In this document: positions 25,407 through 36,322 of the stretch, piece after piece
Numbering within the stretch: the stretch's first letter is position 1
How the letters are laid out: each line of letters opens with the position of its first letter
Origin: Caulobacter sp. BK020
GTDB lineage: Bacteria; Pseudomonadota; Alphaproteobacteria; Caulobacterales; Caulobacteraceae
Direction of reading: 5' to 3'
Assembly (NCBI RefSeq): GCF_004342605.1
Contig: NZ_SLZL01000014.1
Location: forward strand, 1-64,000
Length of the DNA: 64,000 nucleotides
Made by a program: the position numbers and the translations under genes
The notes under the pieces: generated by a model
What the model saw: the letters and a program-made list of their open reading frames with translations, nothing else
What the model was told of the DNA's origin: nothing
Databases searched by the model: none

Positions 25407-26852
25407 ATGGCTTCTTCCAAGCGACTCACCTCCTGTTCGGCGCTGGTCCTGGCGGCGCTGCTCTCCGTGGCGCCCGCCTGGGCCCAGGTGCAGGTCCAGT
25501 CCCTGGCCGCGCCGGACCTGTTCTCGCCGCCGGCCGGCCAGACGGGGCTGTCGGGCGACCTGTGGAAGGACGCCTCGCCGGGCGTCGCCAGGGAAGCCCT
25601 GCCCAAGCTGGCCGCCAAGCCGCTGTCGCCCGCCGCCGCCGCCCTGGCGCGGCGGGTGCTGTCCACCGGCGCCAACGCCCCGGCCGGGATCGGCGACAAT
25701 CCCGAGCTGGGCGCCAGCCGGGCCATGGCCCTGATCGCCCTGGGCGAGGCCAAGGGGGCCGACGCCGTGCTCGACCGCGTCCCTGGCGTGGCGGCCAGCG
25801 CCCCGCTGTCGCTGGCCGCGGCCGAGGCGGCCCTGATCACCGGGGCCGACGACAAGGCCTGCAGGATCGGCGAGGCGCTGAGCGTCGAGCGCGGCGCGCC
25901 GTACTGGCTGCGGTTGCGGGCCTTCTGCCAGGCGGTCGGCGGCCAGCACGACGCCGCCCAGCTGACCTTCACCCTGGCCGCCCAGCAGACCAAGGACGCC
26001 GACTACGCCCGGCTGATGAACGCCCTGCTGTCCGGCACGCCGGCCGGGGCGGCCAACCTGAAGAACGGGATCAACTACGCCCTGTCGCGCAAGCTGGGGC
26101 TGGACGTGTCGTCGGCCGCCGCCGTCGCCACCGCCTCGCCGGCCCTGAAGGCGGCGATCAAGCCCGCCGACGCGGCCTCGCCGACCGACCTGACCGCCGC
26201 CCAGGCCTCGGCGGTCGCGGGCCTGCGCGGCGCCAAGGGCCTGGCCGCCTTCACCGAAGCCGCCAGGGCCGCCCAGCCGGCCGTCGCCGCCCTGGCGCGG
26301 GCCGACGCGCCGCTGGAGGACCCGATGCTGCTGGCCCGCGCCGCCCTGGCCGCCGGCGACCCGGCCACGGCCCAGGCGATCCGGGGCAAGCTGACCAGCG
26401 ACACCCTGCCCGCCGGCGCCACCGCCGCCGACCTCGCCTTGCTGGACGCGACCCTGGCCGCCGCCGGGGGCAAGGCGGACAGCCAGGTCCTCGACGGCCT
26501 GATCGAGCGCGGCGCCCAAGGCGGCGCCAAGTCCCCCGCCCAGCCGGCCGCCCTGATCCTGGCGTCGCTCGGCGGCGCCCTGGGTCCCGACGCCCGCGCG
26601 TCGTTGGCGACCTTCGATCCCGGCAAGTCGGCCGCCCCCGCCGGACGGCTGATCGTGCTGGACGACGCGGCCGCCGCCGGCCGCCAGGGGGAGGCGGCCC
26701 TGCTGGCCCTGTCGATCGCCGCCGACGCCGGTCCGGCGGGCCCCGGCCCCGTCGACCGCGCCAGGCTGGTCCGCGCCCTGCTGAAGGCTGGCCTGGAAGC
26801 CGACGCCCGCGCCTTCGCCGTGGAGGGGCTGCTGGCGCTGCAGGTCAAATGA
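25407..26852 (+). CDS. secreted Ala-rich helical protein, unknown function
   Basis: A 481-residue protein. Signal peptide: MASSKRLTSCSALVLAALLSVAPAWAQ. The mature part is extremely rich in Ala, Leu and Gly in a heptad-like helical pattern with no catalytic motif that I recognise. It could be a TPR/Sel1-like alpha-solenoid. Two Cys (ADDKACRIGE and RAFCQAVGG) may pair in the periplasm. Divergent from aroK (120 bases apart) and upstream of xerD. The strong Ala bias also fits the high GC, so low complexity should be allowed for. Confidence 0.75.
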   Translation: MASSKRLTSCSALVLAALLSVAPAWAQVQVQSLAAPDLFSPPAGQTGLSGDLWKDASPGVAREALPKLAAKPLSPAAAALARRVLSTGANAPAGIGDNPELGASRAMALIALGEAKGADAVLDRVPGVAASAPLSLAAAEAALITGADDKACRIGEALSVERGAPYWLRLRAFCQAVGGQHDAAQLTFTLAAQQTKDADYARLMNALLSGTPAGAANLKNGINYALSRKLGLDVSSAAAVATASPALKAAIKPADAASPTDLTAAQASAVAGLRGAKGLAAFTEAARAAQPAVAALARADAPLEDPMLLARAALAAGDPATAQAIRGKLTSDTLPAGATAADLALLDATLAAAGGKADSQVLDGLIERGAQGGAKSPAQPAALILASLGGALGPDARASLATFDPGKSAAPAGRLIVLDDAAAAGRQGEAALLALSIAADAGPAGPGPVDRARLVRALLKAGLEADARAFAVEGLLALQVK

Positions 26853-26894
26853 CGATGACGCCTGGAGCGGTCATTTCACCCTTTTTCTTTTCAT

Positions 26895-27025
26895 CGTCAT
26901 CCCGGGCCTTGTGCCCGGGACCCCTCTGTCCGCCGCAGGTGCGGAAGGGGCGGTTCGCTGGCGAACCGCTTGCACTTCACGCGCAGGCTGAAACAGGGGT
27001 CCCGGGCACAAGGCCCGGGATGACG
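26895..27025. repeat. palindromic extragenic repeat, family A copy 2
   Basis: Arms CGTCATCCCGGGCCTTGTGC (from 26895) and GGCACAAGGCCCGGGATGAC (to 27024) are inverted repeats. The interior begins CTGTCCGCCGCAGGTGCG, as in copy 1 (4781-4907), then diverges, carrying its own small dyad GGTTCGCTGGCGAACC. It ends 23 bases before the xerD start. Confidence 0.88.
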
Positions 27026-27048
27026 GCCCTGGAGGGGGCTGAAAGCGC

Positions 27049-27957
27049 ATGAAGGCCGTCAGCTGGATCGACGCCTTCCTCGAGATGATGGCCGTCGAGC
27101 GGGCCGCCGCCCGCAACACCCTGACCGCCTACGAGAAGGACCTGGCCGACGCCCGGCTGTTCCTGGCCTCGCGCGGCGACCTGGACGGCGCCTCGGCCGA
27201 GGCCGTCGAGGCCTATTTCGCCGACCTGGGCGCGCGCGGCCTGTCGCCGGCCACCGCCGCCCGCCGCCGCTCGGCCCTGCGCCAGTTCTACCGCTTCGTG
27301 CTGGGCGAGGGCTGGCGGGACGATGATCCCTCGCGCCGGGTCGCGGCCCCCAAGGCCGGCCGACCCCTGCCCAAGGTGCTGTCGCGTGACGCCGTCGTGC
27401 GGCTGATCGCGGCCGCCGCCGCCAGGGACGGGGCCCAGGGCCTGCGGCTGGCCTGCATGATCGAGCTGCTCTACGCCTCGGGCCTGCGGATCTCCGAACT
27501 GCTGAACCTGCCCCTGGCCGCCGTGGCGCGCGACCCAGCCTTCCTGATGGTCAAGGGCAAGGGCGGCAAGGAGCGGCTGGCGCCGCTGAACGACGCGGCC
27601 CGCGCGGCGGTCAAGGCCTATCTGGAGGCAAGGCCGCAATTCCTGCCAAAGGGCGTCAGGGACAGCCCGTGGCTGTTCCCGTCGCGGGCCAAGAGCGGGC
27701 GGCTGACCGGCCGGCGGGTGTCGCAGCTGCTGGAGGACGCCGCCATCGCCGCCGGCCTGGACCGCGAGGCCGTCAGCCCCCACGTCCTGCGCCACGCCTT
27801 CGCCACCCACCTGCTGGAGGGCGGCGCCGACCTGCGGGTCATCCAGACCCTGCTGGGCCACGCCGACATCGCCACCACCCAGATCTACACCCACGTGGCG
27901 GGGGATCACCTGGCGCAGGTGGTCAAGTCCAAGCACCCGCTGGCGAGAAAGGGGTGA
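27049..27957 (+). CDS. xerD: tyrosine recombinase XerD
   Basis: A 302-residue tyrosine recombinase. With XerC it resolves chromosome dimers at dif during division. The N-terminal SAM-like domain (about 1-95) includes RNTLTAYEKDL. The catalytic set is complete: Arg in LLYASGLRISELL, Lys in VKGKGGKER, HVLRH (His-x-x-Arg), LGHADI and Tyr in TTQIYTHV. The absence of neighbouring prophage genes supports a housekeeping XerD rather than a phage integrase. ATG at 27049 gives a normal length. Confidence 0.94.
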   Translation: MKAVSWIDAFLEMMAVERAAARNTLTAYEKDLADARLFLASRGDLDGASAEAVEAYFADLGARGLSPATAARRRSALRQFYRFVLGEGWRDDDPSRRVAAPKAGRPLPKVLSRDAVVRLIAAAAARDGAQGLRLACMIELLYASGLRISELLNLPLAAVARDPAFLMVKGKGGKERLAPLNDAARAAVKAYLEARPQFLPKGVRDSPWLFPSRAKSGRLTGRRVSQLLEDAAIAAGLDREAVSPHVLRHAFATHLLEGGADLRVIQTLLGHADIATTQIYTHVAGDHLAQVVKSKHPLARKG

Positions 27958-28031
27958 GGACGGGTGACAACGGGCGGTCCGCCCGATAGGAAGCGCCACC
28001 TTTCCGGAGCCCTCTTTTCAAGGAGAATGGC

Positions 28032-28253
28032 ATGTCCGACGAAACCCGCGACAGCAACGGCGCGATCCTGGCCGACGGCGACAACGTCACCCTGATCAAG
28101 GACCTGAAGGTCAAGGGCTCGGGCGGCGTGACGCTGAAGCGCGGGACCCTGGTCCGGAAGATCCGCCTGACCGGCGACCCCGACGAGATCGAGGCCAATG
28201 TCGACAAGGTGCGTGGCCTGGTGCTGCGGACCGAGTTCGTCAAGAAGGCGTAG
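28032..28253 (+). CDS. PhnA-domain (YjdM-like) small protein
   Basis: A 73-residue protein matching the C-terminal PhnA domain: RDSNGAILADGDNVTLIKDLKVKGS and LKRGTLVRKIRLTGDPDEIE. Full-length PhnA/YjdM proteins carry an N-terminal zinc ribbon, which is absent here, so this is the domain-only form. The name (alkylphosphonate utilisation) is historical; the reaction is unclear. SD AAGGAGAA precedes ATG at 28032. It follows xerD by 74 bases. Confidence 0.82.
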   Translation: MSDETRDSNGAILADGDNVTLIKDLKVKGSGGVTLKRGTLVRKIRLTGDPDEIEANVDKVRGLVLRTEFVKKA

Positions 28254-28279
28254 AGGCTCAGGCAAAGCTATGCGCGGCC

Positions 28280-28305
28280 GGGGACAGGCGCATGCGCCTG
28301 TCCCC
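28280..28305. repeat. 26-base hairpin palindrome, family G copy 1
   Basis: Arms GGGGACAGGCG and CGCCTGTCCCC surround CATG. It sits between convergent genes (PhnA-like and VOC). The 11th stem pair is G-C here, C-G at 33426 and A-T at 49380. Probable 3'-end stem-loop; no U-tract. Confidence 0.85.
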
Positions 28306-28325
28306 GATCGACCTCGATGGCGACT

Positions 28326-28814
28326 TCAGGCGGTCCCCTCGAACGCCGCCTTCAGCTTGGGCATGTCCAGCTTCACCATCTGCATCATGGCCGCGAACAT
28401 CCGGCTGACGGCGGCCTTGTCGGGGCTGGAATAGAGGTCGAGCAGCTCCTGGGGCGTGATCTGCCAGGACAGGCCGTACTTGTCTTTCAGCCAGCCGCAC
28501 TGGCTTTCCCGGCCGCCGTCGGCGATCAGGGCGTCCCAGTAGCGGTCGACCTCGGCCTGGTCGGCGCAATGGACGACGAACGACACCGCCTCGGTGAAGG
28601 GGAACAGGGGGCCGCCGTTCAGGGCGGTGTAGGGCTGGCCGTCCAGCTCGAACCCGACGGTCATCACCCGCCCGGGCGGCCCGGCGGGCGGCTGGGCGTC
28701 ACTGGGATAGTAGGCGACGCTGGTGATCCTCGAATTGGGAAACAGCGAAACGTAGTAGTTGGCGGCTTCCTCGGCCTGGGTGTCGAACCACAGGAAGGGG
28801 GTGATCTTGGACAT
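28326..28814 (-). CDS. VOC-family (PhnB/3-demethylubiquinone-methyltransferase-like fold) protein
   Basis: A 162-residue protein of the VOC superfamily (PF06983 type). Typical segments are KITPFLWFDTQAEEAANYYVSLFPNS, YTALNGGPLFPFTEAVSFVV, QAEVDRYWDALIADGG and CGWLKDKYGLSWQITP. The fold is glyoxalase-like; family members have no settled reaction. ATG at 28814. Divergent from the aminotransferase gene, convergent with the PhnA-like gene. Confidence 0.87.
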   Translation of the reverse strand: MSKITPFLWFDTQAEEAANYYVSLFPNSRITSVAYYPSDAQPPAGPPGRVMTVGFELDGQPYTALNGGPLFPFTEAVSFVVHCADQAEVDRYWDALIADGGRESQCGWLKDKYGLSWQITPQELLDLYSSPDKAAVSRMFAAMMQMVKLDMPKLKAAFEGTA

Positions 28815-28960
28815 GGGGCGTCCTCCGTTGGCGCGGGTGTCGAGCGAAGGACGATCAGGATGCGCCAGGTCCGACATCGGTGCACGATTTTGATGGACCC
28901 ACCGGCGGGTCCCCAACGCCGCCGTTGCCGCTCCCGCCGCCGCGGACTAGTTACGCTGTC

Positions 28961-30100
28961 ATGTCCGCCTCCGAGATCGAACCCTTCCACGCCATCGCCA
29001 TCAGCCGCCTGGCCCACCAGATGAAGGCCGAGGGGAAGTCGATCATCCACATGGAGTTCGGCCAGCCCTCGACCGGCGCGCCCAAGGCGGCGATCGCCAC
29101 GGCGCATCACGTGCTGGACACCGACGGCATGGGCTATTGGGAGAGCCCCCTGCTGAAGGCGGCGATCGCCCGGCGCTACGCCGAGCTGGACGGGGTCGAG
29201 GTCGATCCCGAGCGGATCATCCTGACCTGCGGCGCCTCGCCGGCCCTGGTGCTGGCCCTGGCCTCGAACTTCCAGCCGGGCGACCGGGTGGCTCTGGCGA
29301 GGCCGGGCTACGTGGCCTATCGCAACACGCTGAAAGCCCTGAACCTGGTCCCGATCGAGATCGGCTGCGGGGCCGAAAGCCGCTTCCAGCTGACCGCCGC
29401 CCACCTGGCCGCCCTGGACCCCGCGCCGGCTGGAGCGATCATCGCCAGCCCGGCCAATCCGACCGGCACGATCATTCCCGCCGCCGAGCTGGAGGCCATA
29501 GCCGGCGTCTGCCGCGACCGCGGGATCCGCATCGTCTCCGACGAGATCTATCACGGCCTCAGCTATGGCCAGCCGGCCCGCTCGATGCTGGCCTTCGCGC
29601 CCGACGCCCTGGTCGTCAACAGCTTCTCCAAATACTTCAGCATGGCCGCCTGGCGGCTGGGCTGGGTGGTCGTTCCGGCCGACCAGGTTCCGCGGGCGCG
29701 GGCCTTCATGGGCAACCTGTTCCTGACCCCGCCGTCGCTGAGCCAGCACGCCGGCCTGGTCGCCATGGACTGCCTGGACGAGCTGGAAGGCCATGTCGCC
29801 GTCTACCGCGCCAACCGCGCCCTGCTGCTGGACGCCCTGCCGGCCCTGGGCCTGGCCTCGATCGCCCCGCCGGACGGAGCCTTCTACATCTATGCCGACA
29901 TCGGCCACCTGACCGACGACAGCCTGGCCTTCTGCGAGGCCCTGCTGCGCGACACCGGCGTGGCCACCGCCCCCGGCGTCGACTTCGACCCGGTCGACGG
30001 CCGCCGGTTCATCCGCTTCAGCTTCGCGGTCTCGACGGCGGAGGTGGAAGAAGCCCTGCGGCGGATCACCCCGTGGTTCGCGGCGCGAATGGCGGCCTAG
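28961..30100 (+). CDS. PLP-dependent class I/II aminotransferase
   Basis: A 379-residue cytoplasmic enzyme of fold type I. Key sites: SPANPTGTIIP, VSDEIYHGLSYG (Asp contacting the pyridine N), the Schiff-base Lys in NSFSKYFSMAAWRLGW, and C-terminal RFIRFSFAVS (Arg binding carboxylate). It is closest in pattern to aspartate/aromatic-type aminotransferases without further resolution. ATG at 28961. An Lrp-family regulator lies downstream in the opposite direction, which may fit amino-acid metabolism. Confidence 0.92.
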   Translation: MSASEIEPFHAIAISRLAHQMKAEGKSIIHMEFGQPSTGAPKAAIATAHHVLDTDGMGYWESPLLKAAIARRYAELDGVEVDPERIILTCGASPALVLALASNFQPGDRVALARPGYVAYRNTLKALNLVPIEIGCGAESRFQLTAAHLAALDPAPAGAIIASPANPTGTIIPAAELEAIAGVCRDRGIRIVSDEIYHGLSYGQPARSMLAFAPDALVVNSFSKYFSMAAWRLGWVVVPADQVPRARAFMGNLFLTPPSLSQHAGLVAMDCLDELEGHVAVYRANRALLLDALPALGLASIAPPDGAFYIYADIGHLTDDSLAFCEALLRDTGVATAPGVDFDPVDGRRFIRFSFAVSTAEVEEALRRITPWFAARMAA

Positions 30101-30104
30101 TGGT

Positions 30105-30190
30105 CCTCGTCCTTCGACAGGCTCAGGATGAGGACCATGGATAGGCCTAATCAGTAGAAAACCTCATCCTGAGCTTGTCGAAGGACGAGG
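30105..30190. repeat. palindromic extragenic repeat, family E
   Basis: Left arm 30105-30133 (CCTCGTCCTTCGACAGGCTC onward) and right arm 30162-30190 are inverted repeats with a 28-base AT-richer spacer. It lies between convergent genes (aminotransferase and Lrp regulator). Related in sequence to family F (57773 and 61631). Confidence 0.85.
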
Positions 30191-30221
30191 TTTTCAGGCC
30201 CCAGAGCTGGCGCAATCCGCC

Positions 30222-30689
30222 CTAACGCCGCGCCGCCAGCAGCGCCTTGCCGATCGGCCTCGGCGGCTGGCTCTGCAACACCACCGAGGTGGTCACCGGG
30301 CCGAAGCGGCCGATGGCGTCGACGATCGTCGCCAGGTCGCCGGCCGAGGGAACCAGCGCCTTGAGCACGAAGCAGTCGTCGCCCGTCACCCGATGGATCT
30401 CGACCAGGTAGGGCAGTCTTTCGAATGTCTCCAGGCAGGCGCGCATGTGTTCGTGGGTGGTCTTCAGGCGGATGACGGCGCCGAGCGACAGGCCCAGGGC
30501 CCGCGGGTCGATCCGGGCGCCGTAACCGGTGATGATTCCGCGTTCTTCCAGACGCTTGACCCGCTCCGACATCGCCGGCTGCGACAGGCCGACCTGACGG
30601 CCCAGCTCCGACAGCGAGATCCGGCCATCGACCTGCAGCGCTTCGAGGATGGCGACGTCCTTGGCGTCGAGACCGTCGGGGAGGGGCAT
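30222..30689 (-). CDS. Lrp/AsnC-family transcriptional regulator
   Basis: A 155-residue regulator. The N-terminal winged helix-turn-helix contains ILEALQVDGRISLSELGRQVGLSQPAMSERVKRLEERGII. The C-terminal RAM domain (about 65-150) includes VTGDDCFVLKALVPSAGDLATIVD. It senses an amino acid or small effector. ATG at 30689; a second in-frame ATG upstream at about 30716 adds nine residues. Divergent from a glutathione S-transferase gene with a gap of about 110 bases, a natural site for auto- and divergent control. Confidence 0.93.
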   Translation of the reverse strand: MPLPDGLDAKDVAILEALQVDGRISLSELGRQVGLSQPAMSERVKRLEERGIITGYGARIDPRALGLSLGAVIRLKTTHEHMRACLETFERLPYLVEIHRVTGDDCFVLKALVPSAGDLATIVDAIGRFGPVTTSVVLQSQPPRPIGKALLAARR

Positions 30690-30799
30690 GTACGGTTCTC
30701 GCCTTGAATTCATCGGAATTATCGCACTTTGACCGATGAATGGCCATGCCCTCGCGCTCGCGGGTCGGCTATTCCGCCTCGTCGACAAGGGAGTGCGCG

Positions 30800-31395
30800 A
30801 TGCGACTGATCGGAATGCTGGATTCACCCTATGTGCGGCGCGTGGCGGTGACCCTGCGGCTGCTGGACCTGCCGTTCGCGCACGAGCCGGTGTCGGTGTT
30901 TCGCCACTACGACGCCTTCGCGGCGATCAATCCGGTGGTCAAGGCGCCGACCCTGGTGACTGACGACGGCGTGGTGCTGATGGACTCCAGCGTGATCATC
31001 GAGCACCTGGAGCGGCTGGCCGGGCGGCGCCTGGGCCCCGGACCCTTGGCCGACCACGCCCGCGCCCAGCGGATCGTCGGCCTGGCCCTGGCCGCGTGCG
31101 AGAAGACCGTGTCGCTGGTCTACGAGTTCAACCTGCGCCCCCAGGAGAAGCATCACGCCCCCTGGATCGACCGGGTGCGGACCCAGCTCGGCGCGGCCTG
31201 GAGCCTGTTGGAGGCGGAACTGGCCTCGCCGCCGGCCTGGCTGGAGGGCTCGCAGGCGTGGCTGACCAGCGCGGTGGCCTGGACCTTCGCGGTCCGCACC
31301 TTGCCGGAGTCGGTGGAGGCGGGCGCCTATCCCAGCCTGGCGGCCCTGACCGCGCGGGCGGAAGCCACGCCGGCCTTCCAGGCCGCGCCGTTCGA

Positions 31396-31399
<4 letters not shown>
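30800..31399 (+). CDS. glutathione S-transferase family protein
   Basis: A 199-residue GST. The N-terminal thioredoxin-like domain (MRLIGMLDSPYVRRVAVTLRLL) has the catalytic Ser-like position in DSPYVRR and the glutathione contact in VLMDSSVIIEHLE. An all-helical C-terminal domain follows. SD AGGGAG precedes ATG at 30800. The stop overlaps the convergent LysR gene by three to four bases (31396-31399), so the two have no intervening terminator. Substrate unknown. Confidence 0.9.
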
Positions 31400-33407
<2,008 letters not shown>

Positions 33408-33425
33408 TCGCGCGCTCCCGTTTTT

Positions 33426-33451
33426 GGGGACAGGCCCATGGGCCTGTCCCC
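33426..33451. repeat. 26-base hairpin palindrome, family G copy 2
   Basis: Arms GGGGACAGGCC and GGCCTGTCCCC around CATG, 18 bases after the aldo/keto reductase stop. The 11th stem pair is C-G. A T5 run precedes it on the plus strand, so nothing here proves termination. Confidence 0.85.
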
Positions 33452-33525
33452 AGCCTCGGCTGCGGACCTTCCTCCTGGAACAGGGGTCTTGCTGGTTGCG
33501 CCCCGGCGCCCCCACACTGACCGTC

Positions 33526-34557
33526 ATGGTCGACAATCCGCTGCAGCGCCTCGACGCCCTCGAACTGGTCAAGATGGGCAAGAGCACCATCACCCTCGGG
33601 GGACTGGGCGCGGCGATCGTGATCGTGGCCGCGGCCATGCTGGCGGCCCGCCTTGCCGCCGCCGGCCTGCGCCGCCTGCGGGCCCGGGCGGTCGACAACG
33701 CCTCGTCGCTGTACGTCGTCGAAAAGCTGGCGACCTACGGCCTGGTGGCGATCGGCCTGCTGGCCGCCCTGTCGACCATGGGCATCGACCTTACCTCGCT
33801 GGCCGTATTCGCCGGCGCCCTGGGCGTCGGCGTGGGCCTGGGCCTGCAGGGGGTGATCAAGGACTTCGCCTCCGGCATCTCGCTGGTCTTCGAGCGGCTG
33901 GTGGCGGTGGGCGACTTCGTCGAGCTGTCGAACGGCGCCCGCGGCGTGGTCCACGAGATCGGGCCGCGCGCCACCCGCATCCGCACCAACGACAGCACCG
34001 ACATCATCGTGCCCAACTCGGTGCTGGTGAACGACCAGGTGATCAACTGGACCCTGCACCACTCCAACCGTCGCATCCGCGTGCCGTTCGTCACCGCCTT
34101 CGGCGCCGACAAGGAGGCGGTGCGGGCCGCGGTGCTGAAGGCCGCCCACTCGGTGCCGTTCACCTCGCCGGACGACGCCGTGCGCAAGACCCAGGTCTGG
34201 CTGGTCGGCTACGGGGATTCGGCGCTGAAGTTCGAGCTGGTGGTCTGGCCGACCATCGACTCGGTGCGCCGGCCGGCGGCGATCTTCGCGGCCTATACCT
34301 GGGCCATCGACGACGCCCTGCGCGCGGCCGGGATCGAGATCCCCTATCCGCAGCGCGACCTGCGCCTGCGCGGCGTGCTGGGCGAGGAGGGCGACGACGC
34401 CCGGGCCGCCCTGCGCCTGGAGCCCCGCGCCAGCCGCCGCGCCAGGGCCAAGGCCGCCGCCCCCGCATCCAGCAACGACGCGGCCGAGGACCTGACGCGC
34501 GAGGATCCCGAGGAGCCGCCCCAGCCGATCCAGGGGCCGCCGAAGCCTGAACGTTGA
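33526..34557 (+). CDS. MscS-family mechanosensitive ion channel
   Basis: A 343-residue inner-membrane channel. TM helices lie at about 21-45, 63-83 and 87-110. The pore-lining segment has the Gly/Ala pattern AVFAGALGVGVGLGLQGVIKDFASGISLVFERL. The MscS beta domain follows: VAVGDFVELSNGARGVVHEIGPRATRIRTNDSTDIIVPNSVLV. The Ala/Pro/Glu-rich tail after about residue 290 looks disordered. Opens under membrane tension to release osmolytes. ATG at 33526 is the first sensible start. Confidence 0.93.
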   Translation: MVDNPLQRLDALELVKMGKSTITLGGLGAAIVIVAAAMLAARLAAAGLRRLRARAVDNASSLYVVEKLATYGLVAIGLLAALSTMGIDLTSLAVFAGALGVGVGLGLQGVIKDFASGISLVFERLVAVGDFVELSNGARGVVHEIGPRATRIRTNDSTDIIVPNSVLVNDQVINWTLHHSNRRIRVPFVTAFGADKEAVRAAVLKAAHSVPFTSPDDAVRKTQVWLVGYGDSALKFELVVWPTIDSVRRPAAIFAAYTWAIDDALRAAGIEIPYPQRDLRLRGVLGEEGDDARAALRLEPRASRRARAKAAAPASSNDAAEDLTREDPEEPPQPIQGPPKPER

Positions 34558-34632
34558 TCACTTGACGCCGCTACCGCGTCGCCGCAATCTTCTCGCAACT
34601 GCGAAATAAGAAACGACGCCGGGAGCCCGCCA

Positions 34633-35682
34633 ATGAAGACCCCCCGAGGCTTTTTCAGACCCCTGGCGATCGGCGCGCCGACGCCATGGCGCGAGCCGCC
34701 GGCCCGGGTGGAGCGGATGATCCACTTCGTGCCGCCGCACCTGGACAAGGTGCGGGCCAAGATCCCGGAGATCGCCCCGACCGTCGACGTGATCCTGGCC
34801 AACCTGGAGGACGCCATCCCGGCCGACGCCAAGGGCGCGGCCCTGGCCGGGACGGTGGCGATGTCGCGCGAGATCGACTTCAGGGCCCTGGGCGTGGGCC
34901 TGTGGGTGCGGATCAACGGCATCAACTCGCCCTGGCACCTGGACGAGGTGGCGACCCTGGTCGAGAAGGCCGGCGACAGGATCGACGTGATCATGGTCCC
35001 CAAGGTCGAGGGACCGTGGGACATCTTCTACATGGACCAGCTGCTGGCCTCGCTGGAGGCCAAGCATGGCGTCACCCGCCCGATCCTGCTGCACGCCATC
35101 CTTGAGACCGCGGAGGGCGTGATGAACGTCGAGCATATCGCCGGCGCCAGCCCGCGCATGCAGGGGATCAGCCTGGGCCCGGCCGACCTGGCCGCCAGTC
35201 GCGCCATGAAGACCACCCGGGTGGGCGGCGGCCATCCCGGCTATCGGGTGATCGAGGATCCGCAGGCGGACGGCGGCCCGCGCGGCTCGGTGCAGCAGGA
35301 CCTGTGGCACTATACCTTCGCCAAGATGGTCGACGCCTGCGCCGCCCACGGCATCAAGCCGTTCTACGGTCCGTTCGGGGCCATCGACGACCCGGTGGCC
35401 TGCGAGCAGCAGTTCCGCAACGCCTTCCTGATGGGCTGCGCCGGGGCCTGGAGCCTGCACCCCAGCCAGATCGAGATCGCCAAGCGCGTGTTCTCGCCGG
35501 CCCCCGAAGAGGTGGCCTTCGCCCGGCGCATCCTGGAGGCCATGCCCGACGGATCGGGCGTGGCCATGCTGGACGGCAAGATGCAGGACGACGCCACCTG
35601 GAAACAGGCCAAGGTCATGGTCGACTGCGCCCGGCTGATCGCGGCGAAGGACGCAGAGTATGCGGGGCTGTATGGGTTCTGA
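34633..35682 (+). CDS. HpcH/HpaI aldolase / CitE-type CoA-ester lyase
   Basis: A 349-residue TIM-barrel protein of the citrate-lyase beta / malyl-CoA lyase family. Mg-binding acids are in [16 protein letters not shown] and [21 protein letters not shown]. The phosphate/CoA-contact residues appear in [18 protein letters not shown]-terminal lid [13 protein letters not shown] is typical of malyl-CoA lyase. Possible reaction: cleavage of malyl-CoA or beta-methylmalyl-CoA to glyoxylate and an acyl-CoA. No other ethylmalonyl-CoA pathway gene is nearby, so the substrate is open. Confidence 0.87.
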   Translation: MKTPRGFFRPLAIGAPTPWREPPARVERMIHFVPPHLDKVRAKIPEIAPTVDVILANLEDAIPADAKGAALAGTVAMSREIDFRALGVGLWVRINGINSPWHLDEVATLVEKAGDRIDVIMVPKVEGPWDIFYMDQLLASLEAKHGVTRPILLHAILETAEGVMNVEHIAGASPRMQGISLGPADLAASRAMKTTRVGGGHPGYRVIEDPQADGGPRGSVQQDLWHYTFAKMVDACAAHGIKPFYGPFGAIDDPVACEQQFRNAFLMGCAGAWSLHPSQIEIAKRVFSPAPEEVAFARRILEAMPDGSGVAMLDGKMQDDATWKQAKVMVDCARLIAAKDAEYAGLYGF

Positions 35683-35700
35683 GTATCCGGCGGCTCGCCA

Positions 35701-35824
35701 CTTGCCCCCACCTGGCGACTGCGTCGCCTGTCCGCCCCCATAGGGGGCGGAGCTCAAATCAGCGCCGCGCAGCTCCGCCCCCTATGGGGGCGGACAGACC
35801 GCGAAGCGGTCAGGTGGGGGCAAG
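35701..35824. repeat. palindromic extragenic repeat, family B copy 2
   Basis: Ends CTTGCCCCC and GGGGGCAAG. The centre has two facing dyads of CCGCCCCCATAGGGGGCGG type. Shares ends and the internal GGACAGACCGCGAAG word with 3746-3873. Lies between the CoA-ester lyase and the convergent OsmC gene. Confidence 0.88.
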
Positions 35825-35836
35825 CGTTCGTCGCGC

Positions 35837-36253
35837 CTACCCCACCGTCGTCTCCACCCGCGACCCCGCCACCAGCATCTTGTGCACCGGACAGGCCTCG
35901 GCGATCTCCATCAGCCGGGCGCGCTGGGCCTCGTCCAGGTCGCCGGAGAGGGTGATCGTCCGCTCGAACAGGTCGGCCGGCGCGGCGGCCGGCTCGCGCC
36001 GCCAGGTCACTTCCACATGCACCGCGCCCAGCGGCCACCCCTTGCGCCGGGCGTAGACCCGCAGGGTCTGGGTGGTGCAGGCCGCCAGGCCGGCGGCGAC
36101 CAGGTCGTGGGGATTGGGACCGATGTCCAGCCCGCCGTCCACGGGCCCCAGGTCGGCCGCGAAGCGGCTGGGGCCGGCGGTGACCAGGATCTGGACCCCG
36201 CCGTGGCCGCTGTCGTCGGCGATGGCGGAAGGGCGGGCGGGGGCGACGATCAT
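35837..36253 (-). CDS. OsmC-family protein
   Basis: A 138-residue OsmC/Ohr-type protein with the two conserved cysteines: one in AAGLAACTTQTLRVYA and one in AEACPVHKML. The YhfA/OsmC pattern (NPHDLVAAGLAACT) favours the OsmC subgroup rather than Ohr. The family reduces organic hydroperoxides or detoxifies reactive compounds. ATG at 36253. Single gene, facing the family B repeat. Confidence 0.9.
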   Translation of the reverse strand: MIVAPARPSAIADDSGHGGVQILVTAGPSRFAADLGPVDGGLDIGPNPHDLVAAGLAACTTQTLRVYARRKGWPLGAVHVEVTWRREPAAAPADLFERTITLSGDLDEAQRARLMEIAEACPVHKMLVAGSRVETTVG

Positions 36254-36322
36254 CAGGCGGACTCCGGCAAGCGAGTCGCGACTATAGCGGGCGTCAAACG
36301 CGACGCTTGCACCTTCATAAGG

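Noticed and set aside
27049-27957. Phage or island integrase instead of XerD
   Set aside because: No prophage genes or att-like duplication nearby; length and motifs fit the housekeeping recombinase.
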